Assembly (NCBI RefSeq): GCF_023100725.1
Contig: NZ_CP095501.1
Coordinates: forward strand, 62,001 to 126,000
Length of the DNA stretch: 64,000 bases
DNA from: Arthrobacter antioxidans
GTDB taxonomy: Bacteria; Actinomycetota; Actinomycetes; Actinomycetales; Micrococcaceae
Direction: 5' to 3'
Within the stretch, counting starts at the first letter, position 1. Every line of letters starts with the position of its first letter. Of this stretch, positions 1 to 7,650 are shown piece after piece. The position numbers and the translations under genes were made by a program. The notes under the pieces were generated by a model. It was not told the origin of the DNA, did no database searches, and saw only the letters and a list, made by a program, of their open reading frames with translations.

Positions 1-335
1 TAGGATGCGGCGCCGTCGGTGGTGCTGAGGATGCCGTCGCCGTTGGCGTCGTCAGCGACCGTGGGGCACTGGCCCTTTGCGCCGCCGTGGATGTGCTGGA
101 CGTGGGGGTACGGGGCATCCATGAAGGTCTCGGCGAGACCGGAGACCTGCAGGTTGACCGTCGCCTTGTCGCCTACGACGTCGAGCGTGATCGAGCCGGA
201 GCCGGTGGTGCCGCTGAGCTGGCCCAGGGTCGAGGAGTAGGTGCCGTCATGGGCGGCCATAGCGGGGGAGCCGGCCATAGCAACTGCGCTGATGGCGAGG
301 GCCGGTACGGCGAGGAAACGCATTTTCTTGTTCAT
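1..335 (-). CDS. Secreted protein with EF-hand-like loop (CHRD-like), 3' end outside window
   Basis: The gene reads leftward and runs off the start of the window, so only the first 111 residues are seen. They begin with a clear signal peptide (MNKKMRFLAVPALAISAVAM, then a cleavage site after AMA). The mature part is rich in Ser, Thr and Gly, carries the segment HVQHIHGGAKGQCP, and then DANGDGIL, which looks like a calcium-binding EF-hand or dockerin loop. The mix resembles secreted CHRD or superoxide-dismutase-like proteins of actinobacteria; that family call is tentative. An AGGATA ribosome site lies 8-13 bases before the ATG. It is probably exported to the cell surface or medium; function unknown. 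Confidence 0.6.
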   Translation of the reverse strand, partial: MNKKMRFLAVPALAISAVAMAGSPAMAAHDGTYSSTLGQLSGTTGSGSITLDVVGDKATVNLQVSGLAETFMDAPYPHVQHIHGGAKGQCPTVADDANGDGILSTTDGAAS

Positions 336-1239
336 AAGATCAATATCCTTCACTGTGCGATGAGAACGGGCCCGGATCCGGACGCGCACTGGGTGTGATT
401 CGGAGCACTGCGCCGCACGGATTGGTTCCCCCAGAAAACTAATATCTGCCGGATCATTCCGGCGCGCCGTTGTGGCTTCCTCCTGCCCGCCCACCATGGG
501 TACACGCGGATCACAGGAGGAAGCAGGCGTGCGCTGATTGTGACGGGTTTGACCTGCCACAGTGTGCTTACGCTGAAGGGGACTGACACGGTCAGTGCCC
601 TCCGGGACGGGTGGTACCCCTGCCAGAGGGCTCACGGTTACCTCTTGAACCGCGAAACGTTAAATCCCTCGTAGCGGCCAGCTCGAACACGGGTGCAAAG
701 AACTGGTCTAAGATACCCGTCAACCATCCACGAACTCCGCAGGCAGTCGACAGGAATAGAGGGCCGTCGTCAGAAGCGATAGTGCTGGACGGAGGGTCCG
801 GTTCCGCGTTCGTGGCGGCGAGGACCACGTTCCCACTCGGAGGCCGGTTGTTGATCTTTGCGGGTGATTCACAGGTATGGGCTGTACAGTCGTAATACCT
901 TCATGTGCGAGTGAGGATTGACCCGGTCCGCCGGGTCCGAGCGTCGACGAACGTTTAGGGACCTCCATCCCGGATGTTCGCCGGCGCTCCTTCATTTCCC
1001 CAAGTGGCACCCGAGGCACCTGCCTTCGCACACATGCGGATACCGCTCTCACGTCGACGATCCTCACACCGGCCGCTTCGGGACGATCGGGCTTCCGCTC
1101 CCCCACGGGACGCTCCTATAGCTGTCAATGGCTGGGAGAACGCGCCTTGGGTCGCTGTCCACACCCAATCGCGCTACGCGCCAACAATTACACCACCTTT
1201 CGAATAGCCCCAACGACTACCTCCAGCAAAGGGTCATTC
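336..1239. other. Gene-free stretch
   Basis: About 900 bases with no reading frame that looks like a gene: the short frames on both strands have Arg/Pro/Ser-rich shadow compositions and no ribosome site. A segment near 560-590 (TACGCT followed by GAAGGGGACT) resembles the promoter region at 20312 upstream of the SRPBCC gene, but nothing codable follows it. The stretch ends at the left end of the IS element. Confidence 0.5.
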
Positions 1240-1261
1240 GGGACTGCTGAAGGTTTAATTT
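1240..1261 (+). repeat. Left terminal inverted repeat of the IS
   Basis: It begins GGGACTGCTGAAGG and matches the right end in 18 of 22 positions. It overlaps the last codons and stop of orfB. Confidence 0.85.
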
Positions 1262-2148
1262 CCAGTTGGGTGTTGCTGGTTTCTGACTGCTTTAGTGGCG
1301 GCTTGTCCTAGTATCTCGAACTCGATCGGGGTCAGTCTGCCGAGGGCTCGCTGGCGGCGTTTGCGGTGATAGGTCCGCTCGATCCAGGTCACGATCGCCA
1401 GTCTCAAGTCTTCCTTCGTGGCCCACCGCCGCCGGTCTAGAACGTTCTTCTGCAAAAGCGCGAAGAACGACTCCATCGCCGCGTTGTCTCCGCAGGCTCC
1501 GACCCGCCCCATCGACCCGGTCAGCCCGTTGCTCTTGAGCATCTGCACGAAGACCTTCGACCGGAATTGCGACCCGCGGTCGGAGTGCAGGATCGTGTCG
1601 ACCGGGCCGCGGAGCCGAATCGCGTTCCGCACCGCGGACACGGCCAGAGCCGAGGTCATCCGGTCATCCATCGAGTAGCCGACGATCCGCTTGGAATGCA
1701 CGTCCTTGATCGCGCAGAGGTAGAGCTTGCCGGTGTCGGTGCGGTGCTCGGTGATGTCCGTGAGCCACAGCTGGTTCGGCCGGTCGGCCCGGAACTGGCG
1801 CAGCACGAGGTCATCGTGCACGGGAGGGCCGGCTTTCCGGGTCAGTCCGCGTTTCTTGGCGTGCAGGGACCACAGGCGTTGCTGGGAGCAGATCCGCCAG
1901 ATGCGCCGTTCGGACGCTCTCACACCGTGGTCGGCGATCTCGTCGGCGACGAACCGGTATCCGAAGGTCGGGTCGTCGTGGTGGATGTCCAGGGCGAGGT
2001 TCGTCAGGTGCGCGTCGTCCCATTCCCGTTGCGAGACCGGATCACGGCGCCACTTGTTGAATCCCTGGGGTGAGAATCCCAGAACCCGGCAGGCCACCGT
2101 GACGGGAATCCCGTTAGCGGCGAGGTCACGGACCAGCGGGTATTTCAT
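1255..2148 (-). CDS. IS3-family transposase OrfB (DDE integrase)
   Basis: A 297-residue transposase catalytic subunit that cuts and joins the IS ends. The rve-type integrase core has the DDE triad at Asp131 (LTDITEH), Asp190 (HSDRG) and Glu226 (AAMESFF), with 35 residues between the second Asp and the Glu as expected. An HTH_21-like segment (DPTFGYRFVADEI) precedes the core. The ATG overlaps the orfA stop as ATGA. The preceding CCAAAATGA could also allow a -1 slip on the A run that gives an OrfAB fusion in exactly this frame. Confidence 0.92.
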   Translation of the reverse strand: MKYPLVRDLAANGIPVTVACRVLGFSPQGFNKWRRDPVSQREWDDAHLTNLALDIHHDDPTFGYRFVADEIADHGVRASERRIWRICSQQRLWSLHAKKRGLTRKAGPPVHDDLVLRQFRADRPNQLWLTDITEHRTDTGKLYLCAIKDVHSKRIVGYSMDDRMTSALAVSAVRNAIRLRGPVDTILHSDRGSQFRSKVFVQMLKSNGLTGSMGRVGACGDNAAMESFFALLQKNVLDRRRWATKEDLRLAIVTWIERTYHRKRRQRALGRLTPIEFEILGQAATKAVRNQQHPTGN

Positions 2149-2429
2149 TTTGGGGGCAGCTCACGGGCGAAGAACGCCGCCGCCCGGCGCAGGATCTCGT
2201 TCTCTTGCTCCAGCAACCGGTTGCGTTTCCTAAGCTCGCGGAGCTCGGCCGCGTCTGCCTGCGTCACTCCTGGCCGGACACCGTCCTCGACGTCGGCGCG
2301 TTTCAGCCAGTTGTTCAGTGTGCCTTCGCTGATCCCGAAGTCCTTCGCGATCTGAGCCAGCGGTGCTTCGCGCTTTCGTGCGACGGATACGACGTCGCGA
2401 CGGAACTCTTCCGGATACGGCTTTGCCAT
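2145..2429 (-). CDS. IS3-family transposase OrfA (HTH_Tnp_1)
   Basis: A 94-residue DNA-binding subunit that recognises the IS ends. The N-terminal helix-turn-helix (residues about 5-45, FRRDVVSVARKREAPLAQIA then FGISEGTLNNWLKRAD) is followed by a leucine-rich coiled coil (about 60-90, LRELRKRNRLLEQENEILRR) typical of OrfA. The start at MAKPYPEEF is chosen because it matches the family and has GGAAGG 9 bases before it; an ATG three codons upstream has no room for a ribosome site. Confidence 0.88.
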   Translation of the reverse strand: MAKPYPEEFRRDVVSVARKREAPLAQIAKDFGISEGTLNNWLKRADVEDGVRPGVTQADAAELRELRKRNRLLEQENEILRRAAAFFARELPPK

Positions 2430-2474
2430 GATGGCCATCCTTCCAGGAGGACAGAATCCTCACAGGGTAGATGG

Positions 2475-2496
2475 AAACCGAACCCTCAGCAGTCCC
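2475..2496 (-). repeat. Right terminal inverted repeat of the IS
   Basis: Reverse complement begins GGGACTGCTGAGGGTT, pairing with the left end at 1240-1261. Confidence 0.85.
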
Positions 2497-3100
2497 AACG
2501 TCACCGAGTAATGAGGTGCAGGGCGAGCTGATGAGGATGTGACACCGAGTCCGACGATCACACGGTCGGTGAGGAATCATTGATAGCCCAGCACAGCCTA
2601 GTAACCGGTCCTTCCCTACGGGGCGCGTAGAGCCCGTGTCGCTGCTATCAGCCAGTTCGGTAGGCGCCGACCATCGCCCGGGCCGGCCGCGGTGGGCGCT
2701 GCATCTTTCTCGACCCTGGAGGCGGCGGCGCTCCTAACGACGGGGTGAGTGCAGCGCGATCGGCACCTGAATTGGTCGTGGTGCAGGGTGAGTAGCAAAC
2801 CTCTCGTGCGTCGGGTTCAGCGAGAGGGGGCGGGTGCCTGAGTGTGACACGCGACGAGCACGTGCGACATGCTAGGCGGGTTGCCCTGCTCGATCAGTCG
2901 CCGGGCATGCGCGCATTTCGACCTCGAGCCCATCTACTCCCCGGCCGCCACAACAGTGAAACCAGTGGCCCCATCGGTGTGAGGGTATCGACGTTCCCAC
3001 GACCAAGGTTGAACACCCCGGGATTCACTTCAGTGCCCGGAGCCCATCACTTTCGTGTGGAGGGTCGCGCCGCCACCCCGGCGGGGTCCAGGACCGGTTC
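2497..3100. other. Gene-free stretch after the IS
   Basis: About 600 bases with no credible coding frame on either strand and no recognisable remnant. It lies between the IS right end and the first copy of the inverted long repeat. Confidence 0.5.
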
Positions 3101-3437
3101 AGTGCTTCCTGTCGTCGGTAAGCATTTTCACCAGGTAGACCACCGATAGAGCACCGAATCCTGCGGTGAGAAAGGGCGGGTAGGAAGCTCTGGATCTGTG
3201 ATCCTCCAACAATTTTTGCTATCGGACCCTGGCGGGGGTGTGCTTGGCTGTCCTCGGGGGAACTAGCAATCAGGCAACCAACGGCGCTCAGGTTGGAACG
3301 TTGTCTGGATCAAGCAGATGGTCAGCAGAAGGTCTCACGCACATGCAAACCGCTCAACTCACGATCGTTAGCCGCCCCGCTCCCCGGCTTCTTCCTGCCC
3401 TTCGCCCCCATCAGTTGTCGGGCCTGCGGCGGTCGGC
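3101..3437 (+). repeat. Long repeat copy A, upstream of the ECF sigma gene
   Basis: A 337-bp sequence found again in inverted orientation at 6372-6698, with high identity by eye. The best block (3265-3300) is 36 bases with no difference, and contains CAACC and GGTTG arms that can form a small hairpin. Copy A has 12 extra bases near 3146-3157 (the sequence around CACCGA is doubled). It ends 13 bases before the GTG of the sigma gene, so it forms that gene's upstream region. Differences fall in all three codon positions of every frame, which argues against a protein. Confidence 0.85.
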
Positions 3438-3449
3438 GCCGACCGACCG

Positions 3450-3998
3450 GTGAGCGACATCGATTCCCTCCTCGTCCGAGTCGGGCAGGGCGAATCGCAG
3501 GCGCTCGAAGACCTGTACCGGCTGACCTCCGCCCGCGTGTACGGGCTCGCCCGGAAGGTGCTCATCGACGCCGAGATGAGCGCCGAAACGACGCAGGACG
3601 TCTTCCTTACCCTCTGGCTGAGCGCCGCCGCTCGGTTCGATCCCGGCCTGGGGACAGGAATGTCCTGGATTATGACCCTTACGCATCGCCGCGCGGTCGA
3701 CAAGGTCCGCTCCGAGGAGTCCCACCGCACGAGGGACCTGAAGTGGGCGATCAAGAACCAGGACATCGACTACGACCAGGTCGCAGACACCGTCGTCCAG
3801 CAATCTGAAGCCGAAGCACTTCGGGCTTGCCTGCACACTCTGTCCGCGGCGCAGCGTGAGGCGATCCACCTCGCCTACTACGCCGGCCTGACCTATGTCG
3901 AGGTCGCCGCCCACCTGGGCATCCCCGTATCGACTGCCAAAACGCGGATCCGGGACGGGATCAAACGGCTTAGAGCCTCTCTCCAGGGCACGAACTAA
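3450..3998 (+). CDS. sigK: ECF RNA polymerase sigma factor, SigK (ECF19) type
   Basis: A 182-residue extracytoplasmic-function sigma factor that directs RNA polymerase to a stress regulon. Region 2 spans about residues 10-90 and includes the SigK-type motif GTGMSWIMTLTHRRAVDKVR (residues 68-87); region 4 spans about 128-178, with LSAAQREAIHLAYYAGLTY and a helix-turn-helix around VSTAKTRIRDGIKRLR. The GTG start sits 13 bases after repeat copy A and has no strong ribosome site. SigK genes are normally followed by the anti-sigma gene rskA; here a hairpin and then a hydrolase follow, so the usual membrane partner is missing. The family call is strong; the regulon is unknown. Confidence 0.9.
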   Translation: MSDIDSLLVRVGQGESQALEDLYRLTSARVYGLARKVLIDAEMSAETTQDVFLTLWLSAAARFDPGLGTGMSWIMTLTHRRAVDKVRSEESHRTRDLKWAIKNQDIDYDQVADTVVQQSEAEALRACLHTLSAAQREAIHLAYYAGLTYVEVAAHLGIPVSTAKTRIRDGIKRLRASLQGTN

Positions 3999-4032
3999 AA
4001 TCAACGACGCCACGAGCAATAAATGCAGGTGC

Positions 4033-4060
4033 TCCTTCGCGGGCGATAGAGCGCGAAGGA
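4033..4060 (+). terminator. Hairpin terminator after sigK
   Basis: A perfect 9-bp stem TCCTTCGCG/CGCGAAGGA with a 10-base loop, 34 bases after the sigma stop codon. There is no clear T run after it, as is common in actinobacteria. Confidence 0.65.
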
Positions 4061-4098
4061 GGATTTCGCAATGCTCTCGATGGTCACCCATCTGCCTC

Positions 4099-4104
4099 TA
4101 CAGT
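4099..4104 (+). promoter_or_regulatory. -10 box TACAGT, leaderless promoter of the hydrolase
   Basis: TACAGT ends exactly 6 bases before the ATG at 4111, which places the transcription start on the start codon. There is no Shine-Dalgarno sequence, consistent with a leaderless mRNA. Confidence 0.55.
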
Positions 4105-4110
4105 GAATTT

Positions 4111-4890
4111 ATGCTGCACTCGACCCGGCAAGGCTCCGGTAAGCCACTCCTGTTGATTCATGGGCTCGGTTCCAGTAGTGGCAACTGGGACCCGATAATC
4201 CCGGCGCTGGCCGCTGAACGCGATGTGATCGCCGTCGACCTCCCCGGTTGCGGCGAATCCGCGCCGCTAACCGGCGAAACCACCATTGCCACGCTGACCC
4301 ATGCCGTCGAAGCGTTTATCCGCGACGCGGAACTGGGCGATATTGATGTGGTGGGCAGCTCCATGGGCGCCCGGATGGTAATGGAAATGGCACGTCGAGG
4401 GCACGCTGGCACCACTGTCGCACTGGACCCTGGTGGATTCTGGAATGACCGCCAGGCAGCGATTTTTGGTGCAAGCATCAAGGCCTCCGTCGCACTGGTG
4501 CGCCGCATCCAACCGGCGCTCCCCTTCCTCACGGGCAACCCCGTGGGCCGCACGGCCCTGCTGGCACAGTTCTCCGCCCACCCCTGGAAGCTGCCGCAGG
4601 ATCTGGTCCTGCACGAGCTTCGCGGGTTCAAGACATCAACCAGTCTGGACCCGGCCCTCAACGCGCTGGTTCACGGGCCCCGCCAGGAAGGCGCGCCGGC
4701 CGGTTCACTCAAGGGCAAAATGGTCATTGGATGGGGGCGGAAGGATAAGGTCACCGTTCCCAGTGAGGCAGCGCGAGCGACGGAGCTGTTCCCGGATGCA
4801 ACGCTGCACTGGTTCGAGAACTGCGGTCACTTCCCGCACTGGGACCAGCCAGCGGAAGCGGCGCGCCTGATCCTCGAGAGCACCGCCTGA
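4111..4890 (+). CDS. Alpha/beta hydrolase
   Basis: A 259-residue cytoplasmic hydrolase of the alpha/beta fold, probably an esterase or related serine hydrolase; the substrate is not known. The oxyanion-hole motif is IHGLG (16-20). The nucleophile is Ser84 in GSSMG, the acid Asp212 in WGRKDKV, and the base His240 in NCGHFPHW, so the triad is complete. The start at MLHSTRQG follows the -10 box by 6 bases and has no ribosome site. It follows the sigK terminator and may have its own promoter. Neighbours suggest a role in the same accessory stress block. Confidence 0.85.
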   Translation: MLHSTRQGSGKPLLLIHGLGSSSGNWDPIIPALAAERDVIAVDLPGCGESAPLTGETTIATLTHAVEAFIRDAELGDIDVVGSSMGARMVMEMARRGHAGTTVALDPGGFWNDRQAAIFGASIKASVALVRRIQPALPFLTGNPVGRTALLAQFSAHPWKLPQDLVLHELRGFKTSTSLDPALNALVHGPRQEGAPAGSLKGKMVIGWGRKDKVTVPSEAARATELFPDATLHWFENCGHFPHWDQPAEAARLILESTA

Positions 4891-5102
4891 GCTGCTCCTG
4901 AGCGTCGGCGCGAACCCGCCAGGACCTGCCCGCTGACACGTCGACCCGTGCCGCCGGACCCGCCGGCTGTGGGTTCCGGCCCAGGCGGGCCCGGCCGAAC
5001 CCGATCCCACTTTCCTTGCTCCCGGGCAGACCAGCGCGCACGATGATAGATAACAATGACCGTTCCGCACGGACCGGCCTAACGACCATAAACGGAGGAT
5101 TC

Positions 5103-5519
5103 ATGACCAGGGACGCCAATATCCACGCCCAGGAGCGCTTCGGCGCCGCTGTAAACAGCGGCAAACTCGAAGGGTTCGACGACGTCGTCGCGGCCGGCTG
5201 TGTCGACCACGACCCGGCACCCGGACAAGGACCGGGCCCACAGGGATTCAAGGACCTGTTCACAGGGTTGCGCTCCTCTTTTCCGGATCTACACCTCGAC
5301 GTCGAACACCTCACAGCCACCGACGGCGACGTCGCGTTCGCCTACACGATCACCGGGACACATCAGGGGCCGCTGATGGGCCACCCGCCCACCGGCAAGA
5401 GCTTCAAAATCCGGGGCATGCAGATCGGACGCTTCGAAGACGGCAAACTCGTCGAGCGCTGGGGCAGCAGCGACCAGCTGGGCATGCTTACCCAACTCGG
5501 GCTGTCCCCGCAGCCTTAA
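5103..5519 (+). CDS. SnoaL-like ester cyclase / NTF2-fold protein
   Basis: A 138-residue small cone-shaped alpha+beta barrel protein. The pattern (WGSSDQLGMLTQLGL at the end, VDHDPAPGQGPGPQGFKDLF near 35-55, and FPDLHLDVEHL) is that of the SnoaL-like polyketide cyclase or ester cyclase family. Many members have unknown substrates. The ATG is preceded by GGAGGA with good spacing. The broken membrane gene downstream starts 9 bases after its stop and may have been co-transcribed. No signal peptide, so cytoplasmic. Confidence 0.8.
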   Translation: MTRDANIHAQERFGAAVNSGKLEGFDDVVAAGCVDHDPAPGQGPGPQGFKDLFTGLRSSFPDLHLDVEHLTATDGDVAFAYTITGTHQGPLMGHPPTGKSFKIRGMQIGRFEDGKLVERWGSSDQLGMLTQLGLSPQP

Positions 5520-5528
5520 AAAGCAGCC

Positions 5529-6020
5529 ATGAAGATGGTCCGCGCACTGGCCACCGGGGCCGCAGCAGGCGCCGCCGGGACCACAGCCCTGAACACCCTC
5601 ACCTACCTGGACATGGTCTGGCGTGCCCGCCCCGCCAGCAGCACGCCCGAGGCCACCGTCGAGAAACTGGCCGGCGTCACAGGGATCAAGATCCAGGGCA
5701 CCGAGGAAGAACGCACGAACCGGTTAGCCGGGCTCGGCCCGCTGACAGGGCTTGTCGTCGGCGTCGGCGTCGGCGCGGTCCTTAGCCTTGTCAGGGAGGC
5801 CGGATACCGGCCCGGACTCCTCGGTTCCTAACTGACTGCGGCGGCCGGCGCACTGATCGGCAGCAACGGCCCCATGACCGTTCTCGGAATTACCGATCCC
5901 CGCACCTAGTCTCCAGCGGACCGGGCCAGCGACATCATCCCGCACCTGGCCTACGGCATCGCGACCGGCGCCACGCTGCACACCCTTGACCCGCCCGCCT
6001 CCCGCCCACTGTGAGCTAAC
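5529..6020 (+). pseudogene. Membrane protein gene broken by two in-frame stops
   Basis: A 163-codon frame starts MKMVRALATGAAAGAAGTTA and has glycine/alanine-rich membrane segments. The intact part stops at TAA (5829-5831) after residue 100, but the same frame continues with coding-like sequence (LTAAAGALIGSNGPMTVLG), meets TAG at 5907-5909, and continues as SPADRASDIIPHLAYGIATG to a TAA at 6018-6020. The TAG probably replaced TGG. I recall actinobacterial homologues that are full length through this region, so this looks like a recent pseudogene; a sequencing error at two separate sites is less likely. Confidence 0.7.
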
Positions 6021-6371
6021 GGGCAGACTTCCCCGTTGCACCTCCGACCGTCCAAGACTTCTTCTGGCCGGGCGCAGAAAACCCGGGAACCCGGTTCCCG
6101 GCAACACGCCGGTGGGGCAGCGATTGCCCACCTCCTGAGAGGGGGCAGAAGCTCGGTCCATCCATAAGGGTCCCGGGATTATGGGGGTGTTCCTGGCTGG
6201 CAGCAGGCGGCAACCAGTCCCCTGATTTCGAGTACATATGCCCTGCCGGGATCGGCGTAACCGAACGGTCAGATTCCGGGGCCCCACCGACTCCGCGACC
6301 TGGTTCATGGCAGGCCCCGATCAAGGTGCGATCTCCCACCAAAGTGGGCTCAAGTCAGATTAATAAAATCA
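6021..6371. other. Gene-free stretch
   Basis: About 350 bases with no convincing gene or motif, between the broken membrane gene and repeat copy B. Confidence 0.45.
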
Positions 6372-6698
6372 GCCGACAGCCGCAGACCCGACAACTGATG
6401 CAGGTGGAGGGCAGGCAGAAGCCGGAGGACCGGGGCGGCCGACGATCGGCATTTGAGCGGTGTGCATGTGCGTGAGACCTTCTGATGGGCATCTGCTTGA
6501 TCCAGACGACGTTCCAACCTGAGCGCCGTTGGTTGCCTGATTGCTAATTCCCCCGAGAACAGCCGAGCACACCCCTGACAGGGTCCGACAGCAAAAATTG
6601 GTGGACGTTCGCAGATCCAGGACTTCCTACCCGCCCGTTCTCACCGCAGGATTCGGTGGTCTACCGGGTGAAAACGCTCACGGACGACAGGAAGCACT
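6372..6698 (-). repeat. Long repeat copy B (inverted relative to copy A)
   Basis: The reverse complement matches 3101-3437. The 36-base invariant core is at 6510-6545. Unlike copy A, no gene follows it in the direction of the match, so here it is either an orphan regulatory region or the edge of an inverted duplication. Confidence 0.85.
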
Positions 6699-6826
6699 CA
6701 GCGGGTCCCGTACTCCGCCGGAGTGACGGCGCGACCCTCCATACGAGAGGCATAGGGCTGCGGGGCGCTTCGGCTACGACCTTCGACGCGCCCGTATCTG
6801 GTGCTCTCTACACCCGGATGTCCCGC

Positions 6827-6952
6827 TTAGCCTTCGCGGCGGTTCCATGTCCGAGCATCCCGGCGGGCAACGTCGTTCAGAGCGAGGGTGGCGATGATGA
6901 TCGATACCGCGACGGCGGCCAGGCCGATGTAGAGCCCGGTAAGCATTGCCAT
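6827..6952 (-). CDS. Possible small single-span membrane protein
   Basis: A 41-residue product starting MAMLTGLYIGLAAVAVSIII with one strong membrane helix and a charged tail ending RTWNRREG. The frame stays open 26 codons further upstream. A palindrome and promoter-like sequence at 7067-7100 face this gene, but the ATG next to them is in another frame, so the original gene may be frameshifted between 6952 and 7073. No family recognised. Confidence 0.35.
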   Translation of the reverse strand: MAMLTGLYIGLAAVAVSIIIATLALNDVARRDARTWNRREG

Positions 6953-7066
6953 CGGTGAACTCGCGTCGGCCAGGAAACTGATCCCTGCCTGGCTCGGACG
7001 GACGGGCGAGGGTGGCCCGGGACTGCGCAATGTTGCCGTCCGCCTTGACCTTTCCCTCCCCGTCCA

Positions 7067-7100
7067 TGATCAACTAGTCAGTAGGTTTACTAGTTGGTCA
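7067..7100 (-). promoter_or_regulatory. Palindromic operator (TetR/MarR-like)
   Basis: Arms TGATCAACTAGT (7067-7078) and ACTAGTTGGTCA (7089-7100) pair in 11 of 12 positions around a 10-base centre. On the minus strand it contains TTGACC, a possible -35, so a repressor bound here could block leftward transcription. No regulator gene is adjacent. Confidence 0.5.
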
Positions 7101-7128
7101 AGAAGCCGGCCAAAGCTTAAGCCTCTCG

Positions 7129-7170
7129 GGCAGGAGCCGGGATCGTTGGTGCATTAGTCCGGCTCCTGCC
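7129..7170. terminator. Strong hairpin, likely terminator
   Basis: A perfect 12-bp stem GGCAGGAGCCGG/CCGGCTCCTGCC with an 18-base loop, followed on the plus strand by CCCGCTTTTC. The T run suggests rightward termination, but no rightward gene precedes it, so it may be left over from a lost gene. Confidence 0.55.
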
Positions 7171-7650
7171 CCCGCTTTTCTCCTTGCCCCTTCCGCCTGC
7201 GGGCTGGACCGACAGATCGTGCGGGCGGGGGAAGCACCCATCTGCTCCTTGGCACTCAGGCCTTGAACATGCTGGACCGATCTCAGAAGGGCTGGCACCC
7301 CAACGCGTCATCCTTCCGCTGGCGTGGTGTCGGTCGAGCTCCGTACAGCCCTTTGGAGCACGAATGGAACGAGAGGATCATTTGCCCTCTGCTCGCTGGC
7401 ATCGCCCCCGAAGCGCCAACCTTCATTTAGGATCGCCCATAGGCGGATGGCCTTGAGCTCCACCCTTGGGGCTCCACCCGCCCGCAGGTGGATGATCCTC
7501 AGCAGTCGTGTCTTCAGCGCCGTCACGGACGAACTCGGTGATCGCGGCGCGGCCCCGCGTGCCGTGGCCGTACCCTTGAGGGTGGCTCCGCCTCTACGGT
7601 GGCGGCGTCCGTATGTGTTGTTTCGGACAAAGAGAATCAGGAGGCTTATC
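7171..7650. other. Gene-free stretch before the GAF-ANTAR gene
   Basis: About 480 bases. The frame of the following gene is open upstream to 7324, but that part is Arg/Ser/Pro-rich and unlike a domain; it is probably 5' untranslated and upstream DNA. Confidence 0.45.

Larger units (their letters stand above)
1240..2496 (-). mobile_element. Complete IS3-family insertion sequence (1257 bp)
   Basis: Two overlapping leftward transposase frames are bounded by 22-bp imperfect terminal inverted repeats that both start GGGACTGCTGA. Length, orfA-orfB layout and the DDE transposase are all standard for the IS3 family. The orfB stop codon lies inside the left repeat. The three bases outside each end (TTC and AAC) do not match, so no target duplication is visible; the copy may be old or one flank rearranged. 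Both frames are intact, so it may still be active. Confidence 0.9.

Noticed and set aside
1237..2499. Target-site duplication of the IS element
   Set aside because: The three bases outside the ends are TTC and AAC, which do not match as direct repeats.
3238..3453. Short proteins encoded within both copies of the long repeat
   Set aside because: Differences between the copies are spread over all codon positions, many changing residues, so protein coding is unlikely.
7324..7650. N-terminal extension of the GAF-ANTAR protein
   Set aside because: The extension is Arg/Ser/Pro-rich and unlike a domain; AGGAGG precedes the GTG at 7651.
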